Shown here piece after piece: positions 18,787 through 27,230 of a DNA stretch of 64,000 nt. The stretch spans positions 1,302,001-1,366,000 of the forward strand of contig NZ_LR760298.1 in NCBI RefSeq assembly GCF_902806445.1. The letters run 5' to 3'. How positions within the stretch are numbered: the first letter of the stretch is position 1; every line of letters starts with the position of its first letter. This DNA is from Listeria sp. PSOL-1. Its GTDB lineage: Bacteria; Bacillota; Bacilli; Lactobacillales; Listeriaceae. Position numbers and translations under genes: made by a program. The notes below the pieces were generated by a model that saw nothing but the letters and a program-made list of their open reading frames with translations, had not been told where the DNA came from and did not search any database.

Positions 18787-19176
18787 TTATTTTATTAGCT
18801 GCATGAGGCTTAGAACCACTCCAATCACGAATAAGACAATATAACACAAAACAACGAGCACAAAACAAAGACGCCAATAGATTCTAAGCACTTTTATAAA
18901 ATTGATTTCGCCATGTTTCTTTGCATAGAAAAGGACAACCGTAATTCCTAGTAAAAAAAGAAGGAGCAACATATATAATAAAATGGACTTCCCAAATAAT
19001 AAATGCGCAAATAAACAAACAGCCAAAATAAAAAAGAACGTCGAAAAATCAGCAGCCATTTGCATGCTTGCTTTTGGCCTTTTAAAGATTTTTTGACCTA
19101 ATAATGTTATTAAAAAAAATACAAATAGCGGGAAAACAATCAGTAATGCTGTCGAATTAAATAGAGCACTCAACAT
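18787..19176 (-). CDS. Four-span membrane protein, DUF3397-like
   Basis: 129-residue integral membrane protein with four predicted spans (about 8-28, 42-62, 66-86 and 98-125). Charged patches between them (KIFKRPK, YAKKHGEINFIKVLRIYWR) orient it. Size, topology and its place between panE and mraZ fit the uncharacterised DUF3397 family, which sits in this neighbourhood in Bacillales. The family name is from memory of the pattern, not a search. It overlaps the 3' end of panE by seven bases. No function is known. Confidence 0.7.
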   Translation of the reverse strand: MLSALFNSTALLIVFPLFVFFLITLLGQKIFKRPKASMQMAADFSTFFFILAVCLFAHLLFGKSILLYMLLLLFLLGITVVLFYAKKHGEINFIKVLRIYWRLCFVLVVLCYIVLFVIGVVLSLMQLIK

Positions 19177-20045
19177 CCGTTCTCTCCTTTCAAATAATGA
19201 AGCGCATGGTAAAGCTTACTAAACTTTGGAAGTTCCACCTTTTTTTTGGCACCCATCTCTAAAAGAGGCAAAAGAATTGCATCAAGCTCTGTTTCACGTT
19301 TTAATTTGACATCGATAGCCATTGAAGAATAATTTTCAGCTGTCTGAGAACAAATGGCTTGTATAATTCCAAGTGGATCTTTAACCATAAGAAGAGGGCT
19401 CACTTCTTCTATTAAGTCTTGCACAAAAGCAAAGTAAATTGGATTTGAAATCAACTCACCATTTCGTACATCTAAAACAGCAGTTAGCGGATTAACAATT
19501 AAATTAACGAGCCATTTTTTATCAATCATTTCTTGATAATTTTCAACATATGTAAACGGAAAAGTAGAACCTCCATTTAAAAAAGTTTCTATCTTATCAG
19601 ATTTCCCGCGCCATCTCGCAAAATTTGTTTTTCCCTCTCCCTTATGGAAAACATGATTTTCACCTTGACGCAAAGCTCCATGTTCACTGGTCCCCACAAA
19701 AATTATGTTTAAGGGTAGCTTTAAAAGCATCGGGAAATGCGCTTTACCATTTTGTAAGAACAGAACGGGGAGATTTATCGGAAGTTGCTTTAAGATAGGC
19801 AACAAACTCTCTAATTGATAGGCTTTGACTGTCATGATTAAAAAATCCATTTGAGCAAGCAAAGAAACATCAGAACTACATGCAACATTAACATTAAACG
19901 TAGCTTCATCTAACCGAATGCCTTCTCTTTTTAATACATCGACTTGCTTGCTTCGTCTAGCAAAAAGTGTAACATCAGCAGTATCCATGAGCTTGGCGCT
20001 ATATAATAAACCTAATGCACCAGCACCAACCATTCCAATTTTCAT
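19170..20045 (-). CDS. panE: 2-dehydropantoate 2-reductase (ketopantoate reductase)
   Basis: NADPH-dependent reduction of ketopantoate to pantoate, a step towards coenzyme A. 291 residues. The N-terminal Rossmann motif is GAGALG at residues 7-12 (MKIGMVGAGALGLLYSAKL). The catalytic lysine region is IDKKWLVNLIVNPLTAVLDVRNGEL. The C-terminal helical ApbA domain ends with ELPKFSKLYHALHYLKGENGC. A homologue (ylbQ) lies next to the dcw cluster in Bacillus. Substrate specificity inside the ApbA/PanE family is not provable from sequence, so a related ketoacid reductase is possible. Confidence 0.85.
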   Translation of the reverse strand: MKIGMVGAGALGLLYSAKLMDTADVTLFARRSKQVDVLKREGIRLDEATFNVNVACSSDVSLLAQMDFLIMTVKAYQLESLLPILKQLPINLPVLFLQNGKAHFPMLLKLPLNIIFVGTSEHGALRQGENHVFHKGEGKTNFARWRGKSDKIETFLNGGSTFPFTYVENYQEMIDKKWLVNLIVNPLTAVLDVRNGELISNPIYFAFVQDLIEEVSPLLMVKDPLGIIQAICSQTAENYSSMAIDVKLKRETELDAILLPLLEMGAKKKVELPKFSKLYHALHYLKGENGC

Positions 20046-20078
20046 GTCCCTTCACCTCAGTTCTTCCTATTATATAGT

Positions 20079-20116
20079 AAAAACCCGAAGAGATCCATGG
20101 CATCTCTTCGGGTTTT
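20079..20116 (-). terminator. Terminator after rpmF, ahead of panE
   Basis: Strong hairpin with 15-base arms (AAAACCCGAAGAGAT with ATCTCTTCGGGTTTT) around CCATGGC. On the minus strand it ends in TTTTT followed by TATAATAGG, so a -10 for panE may begin inside or right after it. Confidence 0.85.
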
Positions 20117-20122
20117 AATTAA

Positions 20123-20145
20123 AACAAGTGTACGTTTCACTTGTT
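20123..20145 (-). repeat. Small hairpin directly after rpmF
   Basis: AACAAGTG and CACTTGTT (8-bp perfect arms, 7-base loop) immediately downstream of the rpmF stop, followed on the minus strand by TTAATT. With the stronger hairpin at 20079-20116 it makes a tandem 3' end for the yceD-rpmF transcript. Confidence 0.6.
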
Positions 20146-20155
20146 GTCCGCAAAA

Positions 20156-20332
20156 TTAACTATGTTGAACGACTTCTTTACCATCGTAATGACCACATTC
20201 AGGACATACACGGTGGGACAATTTCATTTCGCCGCAGTTAGAACATTCGTTCATACCAGGAACTTGTAATTTGAAATGAGTGCGACGTTTGCGTTTTTTG
20301 GTTTTTGAAGTTCTTCTAAAAGGTACTGCCAT
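20156..20332 (-). CDS. rpmF: 50S ribosomal protein L32
   Basis: Zinc-binding ribosomal protein of the large subunit, 58 residues. Starts at the ATG of [20 protein letters not shown], with AGGAGGTG about eight bases upstream. A longer in-frame reading to 20371 has no support. The zinc ribbon is CSNCG, then CPECG 12 residues later, so this is the four-cysteine, zinc-dependent form. It follows yceD by 75 bases, the standard yceD-rpmF pair. Confidence 0.97.
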   Translation of the reverse strand: MAVPFRRTSKTKKRKRRTHFKLQVPGMNECSNCGEMKLSHRVCPECGHYDGKEVVQHS

Positions 20333-20349
20333 TTCCTTACACCTCCTTA

Positions 20350-20369
20350 GAGACAAGTTAACATGTCTC
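20350..20369 (-). promoter_or_regulatory. Hairpin touching the rpmF ribosome site
   Basis: GAGACA and TGTCTC (plus 20350-20355 and 20364-20369) form a 6-bp stem with an eight-base loop that ends two bases before the rpmF AGGAGGT. A second weak stem (AAGGA with TCCTT) precedes it. The position suggests translational control of L32, but this is inference. Confidence 0.4.
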
Positions 20370-20407
20370 AACTTTTAAGGACAAATTCCTTAATATATAT
20401 TCCAGCT

Positions 20408-20947
20408 TTACGAATCTTGATCTTTGTTAAAAAAATCAGCTAGGTTCGCAAGACGAGGATCTACTTTTGGCTCGTTCTTCTTTCGTTCTGCTAGGTTTTC
20501 TTCTTCTGTTTTGAGCTCCCAGTCATTTCCTTTTGGCAAGTCTTTTTCATTTAGCGCTTCTTCACTAAATACTTGCATTGGAATTTCAACAAGCAAGAGC
20601 TCCTCAATAACAGGAAGTAAATCGATGCGATCTTGTTCAATTAAATGCCAAGATTCATCCATAAGCTGCTCTTTCTTTTGAACAAATGTTTCATGCGCAA
20701 AAATCTCGTAAGGATAAACAACGTCAACGAGTGTACGCGCACACGGAAGCGTCCAAGTCCCAGATAAGGTGAAGTCAGCCGTAACTTCATTGTTTTTGAT
20801 ACGCTGCTCTCCTACCACATGAACTAGACTTGCATCACGTACATCTTTATTGCTTTTTTGTAAAAAACTTTTTAAATCAACCATTTCATCAATTTTCAAC
20901 CGGTCATCAGCTGATTTTTTTAATTGACTTAACGACCATTTCATCAT
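20408..20947 (-). CDS. yceD: YceD/DUF177 family protein
   Basis: DUF177 protein encoded directly upstream of rpmF in most bacteria. The plant and E. coli relatives are linked to 23S rRNA accumulation. 179 residues, starting MMKWSLSQLKKSADD; one or two Met may be used. The conserved core is in the second half (DFTLSGTWTLPCARTLVDVVYPYEIFAHETF), with the paired cysteine-like element reduced to a single C. The tail (VDPRLANLADFFNKDQDS) is the conserved C-terminal motif. It has a perfect-consensus promoter of its own. Confidence 0.9.
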   Translation of the reverse strand: MMKWSLSQLKKSADDRLKIDEMVDLKSFLQKSNKDVRDASLVHVVGEQRIKNNEVTADFTLSGTWTLPCARTLVDVVYPYEIFAHETFVQKKEQLMDESWHLIEQDRIDLLPVIEELLLVEIPMQVFSEEALNEKDLPKGNDWELKTEEENLAERKKNEPKVDPRLANLADFFNKDQDS

Positions 20948-20973
20948 TTATCACCCCAAGCGCAACAAGGAGT

Positions 20974-21002
20974 ATTATAGCTTTTTAAATCCATTTTGTC
21001 AA
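20974..21002 (-). promoter_or_regulatory. Perfect-consensus sigma-A promoter of yceD-rpmF
   Basis: Minus strand TTGACA (21002-20997), exactly 17 bases, TATAAT (20979-20974). Both hexamers match the consensus fully, fitting a highly expressed ribosomal protein transcript. It starts about 35 bases before the yceD ATG. Confidence 0.9.
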
Positions 21003-21171
21003 TCTTTTGAGAAAGTCATTTTATATATATTTTTAGTTTGGAGGTGCGTTTTTCAGCGGTCTTTTCCCATTCTTTTTGGATGGATTTAAACCTTAATAAA
21101 TTTTAACATCTAAGCGTTCTACCTTTCTTTCAAGCATTTAATATGAAACTGCTACGCTAACACTTATTTTA

Positions 21172-21180
21172 TGCTAAAAT
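21172..21180 (+). promoter_or_regulatory. Candidate extended -10 promoter of tmcAL
   Basis: TGCTAAAAT (TG, one base, TAAAAT) 37 bases upstream of the tmcAL ATG, without a recognisable -35. The rest of the 250-base divergent gap towards the yceD promoter shows nothing else I can name. Confidence 0.45.
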
Positions 21181-21216
21181 AAAAGAAAAAGACATATTAA
21201 AATGGATGGTGAAACT

Positions 21217-22383
21217 ATGAAAGCGGTAGGGATTATCGTGGAATACAATCCGTTTCATAACGGGCACTTATACCACTTAAAAGAAGCACGAAAACGCACA
21301 CAAGCAGATGTTGTCATTGCCGTTATGAGCGGAAACTTTATGCAACGTGGTGAACCAGCAATCATTTCCAAATGGAGTCGAGCAAAGATGGCACTGCAAG
21401 CCGGTGTAGACTTAATTCTTGAACTCCCTGTATCCTTTACAGTACAACATGCCGAAATCTTTGCAACTGAAGCGATACGTTTGCTGGGTGACTTGCAAGT
21501 GCAAGATATTGTTTTTGGTAGTGAGCATGGGATAAGTAGTGACTTTACCTATCTTGCCGAAATGACAATGAAAAAAGAATTTCAGCTTCAATTAAAGCAA
21601 GCCCTAGAAGATAAAAAGAATAGTTACGGCACTGCTTTTACAAAAGCATGTGCGAATATTGCTCCTCGTTTAAAATTAAACTTAACCAATCCTAATAACA
21701 TTCTTGGTTTTCATTATGCTTTAGCCATTAAAAAACTGGGCTTAAATATCAACATTCAAACGCTTAAACGCGAAAATGATTACCATGAACTTGTGCCAAA
21801 AGAACATTCGATCACTAGTGCAACAGCGCTTCGAAAAATGATTTTAACAAAAAACTGGCGAGTGATATCTACATATATGCCTGATTTTGCTTTTTCTGAA
21901 CTTTTTCATTATCAAGGGAACTTTCTACCGGAAGAAGCGGTTTGGCCTCTGCTTCGTTACCGACTAATCACTGATTCTCTAAAACACCTTAAATCGATTA
22001 ATAGCATATCAGAAGGAATTGAACATCGCTTAATTCAAGCAGCAAAGGACAATAATCGCTATGTTGATTTCCTATCGTTTATGACGACGAAGCGTTATAG
22101 CACGTCCCGGATTAAACGGATTGGCACCCAAATTATTTTACAAAATAGGCAGGCCGATATTCAAAAGCCATATCATCACATTTTAGGAATGACACGAACC
22201 GGACAAGGATATCTTTCTCACATAAAAAAAGGGCTTAACTATCCACTCATTTCAACCATTTCAAAAGCTCCAAAAGACCTTGTCATAAAAGATATTCGCG
22301 CTAGTCGTACCTATAATCTTCTTGAGGGCCCTTCTTTTGACTTAAAACAAGACTTTCGCAGCCCGATTATTTTAAAACAGTAA
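21217..22383 (+). CDS. tmcAL: tRNA(Met) cytidine acetate ligase TmcAL (YlbM)
   Basis: Uses ATP and acetate to form N4-acetylcytidine at the wobble position of elongator tRNA-Met. 388 residues from MKAVGIIVEYNPFHNGH. The nucleotidyltransferase-like HNGH motif is at residues 14-17, followed by VMSGNFMQRGEPAI and SKWSRAKMAL. A TSATALRKMI segment in the middle is the family equivalent of the ISSTxxR motif. The C-terminal half is helical. An in-frame ATG 15 bases earlier (MDGETM) is possible, but conservation favours 21217. It is convergent with the Crp-type gene, only 13 bases apart. Confidence 0.93.
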   Translation: MKAVGIIVEYNPFHNGHLYHLKEARKRTQADVVIAVMSGNFMQRGEPAIISKWSRAKMALQAGVDLILELPVSFTVQHAEIFATEAIRLLGDLQVQDIVFGSEHGISSDFTYLAEMTMKKEFQLQLKQALEDKKNSYGTAFTKACANIAPRLKLNLTNPNNILGFHYALAIKKLGLNINIQTLKRENDYHELVPKEHSITSATALRKMILTKNWRVISTYMPDFAFSELFHYQGNFLPEEAVWPLLRYRLITDSLKHLKSINSISEGIEHRLIQAAKDNNRYVDFLSFMTTKRYSTSRIKRIGTQIILQNRQADIQKPYHHILGMTRTGQGYLSHIKKGLNYPLISTISKAPKDLVIKDIRASRTYNLLEGPSFDLKQDFRSPIILKQ

Positions 22384-22396
22384 AGCCTTTCCTTTT

Positions 22397-23059
22397 TTAA
22401 AGGAGCTTCAGGCAAAATTGATTCTTATTAAAAGAAAGCAGACCTTCTTTTTGCATAGTCGCTAATTCTTTTGATAAAGCTGAACGGTCAACGGCCAGAA
22501 AATCTGCTAATTCTTGCCGATTAAAGGGAATGTTAAATGTATTTTGCTTATGTTTTTTTGCTTCGCTTGATAAATAAGCAAATACTTTTTCGCGAATCGT
22601 TCGCCTCGTTAAAAAATACATTTTTTCCACTAAATAAACGTTTTTACGAGCGATAATATTTAACATATTGCCGATCAACTTCGTGTGTAGTGGCTGGCTG
22701 CTGCAACAAGTGAGCAAATGATGAAAATCAAAAAATAAAACTTCACTTTTTTCGCTAGCTACTACATTAACCGGTGATTTTGTGATTCCAGCACACGCAT
22801 AAGCTTCGGCAAATAAATCTCCTTGACCAATTTGAGCTAAAATAGCTAGATTTCCCCAAACATCTTCCTGCTTGACAAAAACCTTCCCAGAAATAACCAA
22901 TCCAATGGCTTTAATTGATGAACTTTCTGTAATAATTTGCTGATTTTTATCGTATCTTTTTAAAGAAGGGTCTAGTTTACGAAAAAAAACAGGAATTTCT
23001 TTAGCTGGGATTCCTTTAAACAGGGCAGAACGAGCCGCAATTTGTTGAACTGTTTCCAT
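22397..23059 (-). CDS. Crp/Fnr-family regulator divergent from hcp
   Basis: 220-residue Crp/Fnr transcription factor. The cyclic-nucleotide-like beta barrel spans about 15-125 (IKAIGLVISGKVFVKQEDVWGNLAILAQIGQGDLFAEA). The winged helix is at about 165-215, with recognition helix in NRQELADFLAVDRSALSKELATM. It lacks the N-terminal four-cysteine cluster of Fnr, but has cysteines near 86 and 96-97 (ACAGI, LTCCSSQ). Its place head-to-head with hcp suggests an HcpR-like regulator responding to nitric oxide or nitrite, as known in clostridia and sulfate reducers. The ligand is not deducible. It is not PrfA: neighbours differ and no PrfA box is present. Confidence 0.8.
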   Translation of the reverse strand: METVQQIAARSALFKGIPAKEIPVFFRKLDPSLKRYDKNQQIITESSSIKAIGLVISGKVFVKQEDVWGNLAILAQIGQGDLFAEAYACAGITKSPVNVVASEKSEVLFFDFHHLLTCCSSQPLHTKLIGNMLNIIARKNVYLVEKMYFLTRRTIREKVFAYLSSEAKKHKQNTFNIPFNRQELADFLAVDRSALSKELATMQKEGLLSFNKNQFCLKLL

Positions 23060-23072
23060 AAAAGCTCCTTTC

Positions 23073-23086
23073 GTTGCAAAAACAAC
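23073..23086. promoter_or_regulatory. Candidate operator 1 in the crp/hcp divergent gap
   Basis: GTTG-N6-CAAC inverted repeat (GTTGCAAAAACAAC), 14 bases upstream of the Crp-type gene start. It could be a site for that regulator controlling its own synthesis. Short palindromes are common, so confidence is modest. Confidence 0.4.
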
Positions 23087-23102
23087 AGAATAATCTTTTC
23101 TT

Positions 23103-23115
23103 AGTATAGTATACT
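23103..23115. promoter_or_regulatory. Candidate operator 2 and -10 of hcp
   Basis: AGTATA-G-TATACT is a perfect 13-base palindrome 45-57 bases upstream of the hcp ATG. It contains TATACT, a plausible -10 for hcp, so a protein bound here would block or reposition polymerase. No convincing -35 accompanies it. Confidence 0.45.
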
Positions 23116-23160
23116 GGTTAGTGACAAATCAAACATGGATAACCAAATGGAGATGAGATA

Positions 23161-24735
23161 ATGGAAAAAATGTTATGCTTTCAATGTGAACAAACGGCTA
23201 AAGGAATAGCCTGTACAACTTCAGGTGTTTGTGGGAAACTCCCTGAAGTCTCCCACGCGCAAGACCTACTAACTTGTGAAATGATTGCGCTTGCAACCGC
23301 AGCCAGCAAAATAGGAGATTCAATTCATCAAAAAGAAGTAACAGATTTATTGGTTGATGGCCTCTTTACAACAGTAACAAATGTGAGCTTCAACGCTTTT
23401 ACAGAAGCACTTTTATCCAATCGAATCAAAACGCTACGCAACAAATTAAACGGTACCGAGGTTCTTCCTCCCTATGATTTGTTTCATGGGGAAGAAAATG
23501 AAATTTCACTAAAATCCACGCTTTTATTTGGCCTAAGAGGAATGGCGGCTTATGCTCACCATGCTCGAATGCTTGGATTTCGAGATGAAGATGTTGACTA
23601 TTGGTTTATCAAAGGAATGGCGGCTTTAGGCAAAGAACATTCTACAACGGACTGGCTTGATCTACTCATGGAATGCGGAAAAGCGAACCTTTCTTGTATG
23701 GCACTTCTTGACCGTGCCAATACAGAAAGTTACGGAGATCAAGTGCCAACAGAAGTCCTTTTTGAAGTAGAGCCTGGACCTTTTATCGTTGTTACTGGAC
23801 ATGATTTGCACGACTTAAAAATGCTTTTAGAACAAACAAAAGATACAGGCGTAGCGATTTACACTCATAGCGAAATGCTTCCTGCACACGCTTATCCTAA
23901 GCTCAAGGCTTATCCTCATTTGAAAGGAAATTTTGGAACAGCTTGGCAAAACCAGCAAAAGGAATTTAAAAATTTACCTGCACCTATCTTATTTACAACA
24001 AATTGTTTAATGCCACCAAAAAGTAGTTATGCTGACCGCGTTTACACAACGTCTGTCGTTTCCTATCCAGAAATGAAGCATATTCCAGATGAAAAAAATG
24101 GAACTAAAGATTTCACACCAATGATTGAACAAGCGCTTGCTCTTGGTGGTTTTAAAGAAAAGCAACCATTTACCGGGATCAATGGCGGCAAAAAAACGAT
24201 CACTGGCTTTGGCCGACAAACGATTTTAGATAATGCGCCAACAATCATTGAGGCAGTAAAAAGTGGCGCGATCAAACAATTTTTCTTAGTTGGCGGCTGC
24301 GACGGGGCAAATCCTGGCCGTAATTACTATACCGAGTTTGTCAAACAAGCTCCTGAAGATTCGGTCATTTTAACTTTAGCTTGTGGAAAATACCGCTTTA
24401 ACGATTTAGATTTGGGACAAATTGGCCCTTTTCCAAGAATTTTGGACATGGGACAATGTAATGATGCTTATGGAGCCATTCAAGTCGCCCTTGCTCTAGC
24501 TGATGCTTTTTCATGTGAAATAAATGAACTGCCACTAACTTTAATTCTTTCTTGGTACGAACAAAAGGCCGTTTCGATCTTACTTACTTTACTTTCTTTA
24601 GGGGTTAAAAATATTTATATTGGACCGAGTTTACCAGCTTTCCTTTCTAACACAGTCCTTACAACTTTAGTAAATACATTCGGACTTCAGCCAATTACTA
24701 CGCCAGAAGCAGATCTAACAAAAATTTTAGGCTAA
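23161..24735 (+). CDS. hcp: Hydroxylamine reductase / hybrid-cluster protein, class I
   Basis: Iron-sulfur enzyme with a hybrid Fe-S-O cluster. It reduces hydroxylamine in vitro, and NO reductase or S-nitrosylase roles are proposed in E. coli. 524 residues. The N-terminal cluster motif is C6-x2-C9-x8-C18-x5-C24, the class I spacing typical of anaerobes rather than the enterobacterial class II. Hybrid-cluster ligands are visible: GHDLHD, TTNCLMPP, CDGANPGRNYYTEF, LACGKYRFN and the QCNDAYGA segment. No HCR reductase gene follows. GGAGATGAG precedes the ATG. It is divergent from a Crp-type gene and ends at palindrome copy A. Confidence 0.95.
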   Translation: MEKMLCFQCEQTAKGIACTTSGVCGKLPEVSHAQDLLTCEMIALATAASKIGDSIHQKEVTDLLVDGLFTTVTNVSFNAFTEALLSNRIKTLRNKLNGTEVLPPYDLFHGEENEISLKSTLLFGLRGMAAYAHHARMLGFRDEDVDYWFIKGMAALGKEHSTTDWLDLLMECGKANLSCMALLDRANTESYGDQVPTEVLFEVEPGPFIVVTGHDLHDLKMLLEQTKDTGVAIYTHSEMLPAHAYPKLKAYPHLKGNFGTAWQNQQKEFKNLPAPILFTTNCLMPPKSSYADRVYTTSVVSYPEMKHIPDEKNGTKDFTPMIEQALALGGFKEKQPFTGINGGKKTITGFGRQTILDNAPTIIEAVKSGAIKQFFLVGGCDGANPGRNYYTEFVKQAPEDSVILTLACGKYRFNDLDLGQIGPFPRILDMGQCNDAYGAIQVALALADAFSCEINELPLTLILSWYEQKAVSILLTLLSLGVKNIYIGPSLPAFLSNTVLTTLVNTFGLQPITTPEADLTKILG

Positions 24736-24739
24736 ATGT

Positions 24740-24871
24740 GGACATACACAAAATAAATCGGCGACAAGCGCTCGCAATTGAAGGGGCTTGCCAGACATCC
24801 GGTTCCTACGTACGCTTCCGAATTCTCGCAAACCCCTTCAATACAAACGCTTTCGCTCGATTTATTGTGTT
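24740..24871 (-). repeat. Dispersed palindrome copy A (about 132 bp)
   Basis: Nested inverted repeat between convergent genes hcp and the ABC ATPase. Outer arms are ACACAAAATAAATCG (24746-24760) and CGATTTATTGTGT (24858-24870). The inner arms at 24780-24795 and 24824-24839 (GAAGGGGCTTGCCAGA type) match at 14 of 16 positions. The reverse complement of copy B at 60.6 kb aligns along its whole length, including CGGCGACAAG and TTTCGCTCGAT. It could serve as a bidirectional 3' end structure. No coding potential is seen. Confidence 0.85.
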
Positions 24872-24945
24872 CGAAATGTAGCACTTACGCTAAGTATTTT
24901 CTTAAAAAATACAGCTAAATCACATGATGTCCTACACTCTTTCAC

Positions 24946-25608
24946 TTAGATTTTAAATTGTCCATTTTTAAGTGTTAATTTTACATCTGACACTTTCGAA
25001 ATTTCAGGGTCATGAGTTACCATGATCACACATTTTTCTTCCTTACGAGCTAAGTCTTGAAACAAACGAACAACTTCTTTACTGGTGCGTTCATCTAAGT
25101 TTCCAGTCGGTTCATCAGCGACAATTAAGTCCGTTTCACAACATAAAGCCCGTGCAATCGAAACGCGCTGTTGCTGCCCTCCGCTAAGTGTTAATACCTT
25201 TTGTTTTGCCATCTTTTCGCTGATCCCAACTTTTTCAAGCATTTGAAGTGCAAATTCTTTGCGGTTAGGATGATTCACCTTGGTAATCTCCATTGCTGCC
25301 ATGACATTTTGTAGTGCTGTCATATAAGTTAATAGATTATAGCTTTGAAAAACAATCGATACATATTTATTCCGAAAAGTTTGAAGTCCGATTTCTTTTA
25401 AAGAACGTCCTTTATAAAAAATGTTTCCTTCTTTTTGTCGATCAAGTCCACCTGCTAGCGATAAAAATGTCGTTTTCCCTGAACCAGAGCTTCCTACAAC
25501 CGTATAAAAAACACCTGTTTCAAACGCGTGATTAATATTGGTTAAAATGCTTTCTTCTCTACTTTTATACCAGTAATTCACATTTTCAAATTCTAAAATT
25601 TTAGTCAT
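24946..25608 (-). CDS. ABC transporter ATP-binding protein, MacB/LolD type
   Basis: ATPase of a two-gene exporter with the FtsX-like permease encoded just upstream. 220 residues. Walker A is GSSGSGKTT (residues 38-46), Q-loop VFQSYNLL, signature LSGGQQQRVSIARAL, Walker B DLIVADEPTGNLD and the switch H in MVTHDPEIS. The DEPTGNLD form and length are typical of the MacB/LolD/BceA group, which exports peptides, antibiotics or lipoproteins, or senses antimicrobial peptides. It is divergent from a two-component system, which suggests a regulated resistance module. The substrate is unknown. Confidence 0.9.
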   Translation of the reverse strand: MTKILEFENVNYWYKSREESILTNINHAFETGVFYTVVGSSGSGKTTFLSLAGGLDRQKEGNIFYKGRSLKEIGLQTFRNKYVSIVFQSYNLLTYMTALQNVMAAMEITKVNHPNRKEFALQMLEKVGISEKMAKQKVLTLSGGQQQRVSIARALCCETDLIVADEPTGNLDERTSKEVVRLFQDLARKEEKCVIMVTHDPEISKVSDVKLTLKNGQFKI

Positions 25609-25618
25609 TATGACACCT

Positions 25619-27082
25619 CTATTCTTGTTTTGTTAAAATTGTTTTTGGATTCATCCGTAAAATAGTCATAGCCGGTAGCAACACCGAAATAAAGGCAATT
25701 CCAACACCGATTCCACCCATTTTAAACATATCAGCAGTCGTCACTTGAATATTTAGTTCTTTAATTTTCTCCGTATTTTGTGTTAGGTTCGAAATCCCAC
25801 GATTCATCATGCCACCCGGTCCGCCACCACCTTGTCTACCTTGACCTGGTGTATTAGCAGGAGCTTCCTGGGTTTGATTCTGGCTTGAAAGAAGCTGATT
25901 TCCGGCAATTTGGGCAACATAATGACTACTGAAGCCAGCAATCATAAATGAAACCACTGCGACCATTAAAATCTCAACAAAAAATTGACCGATCAGCTTC
26001 ATTCGTTTTTCACCTATGGCTAGTAAAACACCCATTTCATATTTTCGCTCACGAACTTGCATCATGACAAGTAGCGCTAGAATAAGTGCACCAGCAATCG
26101 TTACAATGTAAACAACATTTTTGGAAAATGAAGCTACATTATTAATTGGACTGATCATTTGCTTATATAAAGTATCGTTGGCATCAAGTTTAAATGTATC
26201 CCAATCAATGGAATCTACTGTTTTAGCTTGTTTTTCAAATTGTGATATATTAGCTGCATCATCCATGGTATAGACTGCTGTATCAACCGTATTTTTATAG
26301 TCTGATCCTTTTAATGTGTTAGCAACTGTATAAGGTACATACATTTTGTTATAAGGATTTAAGAAAGAGAAATTACTGGCCATATCATTTCCGGAATCAC
26401 TCGTTTTATAAATCCCAACAATTTCAAGTTTGATCGTTGTTTTTTCGTCACTTGATTGAATGCTAACTTTATCGCCTACTTTCCAATTATTTTGGTCAGC
26501 AAGTGTCTTTTCAACGAGTACAACGTTTTTATCTATGTCATCATTTTTTAAAGCACGGCCACTTTGTAATTTAGCGGTTCCGCTAGTAAAGTCTGTTGCC
26601 TTTTCAGAATTTAAAACACCATTTATACTAAGATCGGCTTGTATCATTTGGTGCCCACCGCCACCACCGCCCATACGCGGAGCATTATTCTCGCCTTGAG
26701 AGCTATCACCAGAAGACTTAACTGGGTCAAATCCTTCTGCTAAAGCTTGTGTGCTTGAATAATAATTATAGCTTGCCACATGCTTTAAGCTAGACAAGCT
26801 TTCTGCACTTTTTAGCGAAATTGGTGTACTTTCAAACTTAGGTGGTTGATTGCCTGTGCCTTGCTCAGATTGCTGAGCTTTCATTTGCTTCTCCCTGTCT
26901 ACTGTAAGTGTTACCGTTCCTCCAAGCTCTTTCTTGGCCATTTCGCTTGCTTTATTTGCAGCAGATTGGATCGTAAAGCCTGACAATATAAGTACAGAAA
27001 CAACAGTAAAAATAATAAGTTGCAAAATCGTGCGTCCTAATCTTACTTTCATATTAAAAAAAGCGCGTTTAATAAAATTCAT
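25619..27082 (-). CDS. ABC transporter permease, MacB/FtsX type
   Basis: Permease partner of the ATPase, 487 residues. The start is placed at the ATG of MNFIKRAFFNMKVRLG, because the earlier in-frame ATG (27097) overlaps its ribosome site (GGAGG). Span 1 is at about 15-38. A large extracytoplasmic MacB-type domain follows to about 320, with an unusual Gly/His stretch (RMGGGGGGHQM). The FtsX domain has three further spans near 325-345, 370-395 and 455-475. A second glycine-rich extracellular loop (GQGRQGGGGPGGMMNRG) sits between the last two spans. Four spans make this MacB-like rather than the ten-span BceB type. Confidence 0.88.
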   Translation of the reverse strand: MNFIKRAFFNMKVRLGRTILQLIIFTVVSVLILSGFTIQSAANKASEMAKKELGGTVTLTVDREKQMKAQQSEQGTGNQPPKFESTPISLKSAESLSSLKHVASYNYYSSTQALAEGFDPVKSSGDSSQGENNAPRMGGGGGGHQMIQADLSINGVLNSEKATDFTSGTAKLQSGRALKNDDIDKNVVLVEKTLADQNNWKVGDKVSIQSSDEKTTIKLEIVGIYKTSDSGNDMASNFSFLNPYNKMYVPYTVANTLKGSDYKNTVDTAVYTMDDAANISQFEKQAKTVDSIDWDTFKLDANDTLYKQMISPINNVASFSKNVVYIVTIAGALILALLVMMQVRERKYEMGVLLAIGEKRMKLIGQFFVEILMVAVVSFMIAGFSSHYVAQIAGNQLLSSQNQTQEAPANTPGQGRQGGGGPGGMMNRGISNLTQNTEKIKELNIQVTTADMFKMGGIGVGIAFISVLLPAMTILRMNPKTILTKQE

Positions 27083-27230
27083 ATTTTTTTCCTCCATTCA
27101 CTGTCCTTAGAATAATGGGAAGATATGAAATAAGTATGAACAAAATGTGATGGAGTTTTTAAAGTTTTCGTAAATACTTGCTGAATTGATTTTTTTAGGC
27201 TAATTTTATTATATGAGGAGAGGATTTCAA

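Noticed and set aside
22397-23059. PrfA-like virulence regulator
   Set aside because: It is Crp-family, but the head-to-head position with hcp and absence of virulence neighbours or PrfA boxes argue against it.
24740-24871. Insertion sequence remnant
   Set aside because: The element is palindromic with no coding potential and no transposase fragment, so a MITE-like or REP-like label is the most that can be said.
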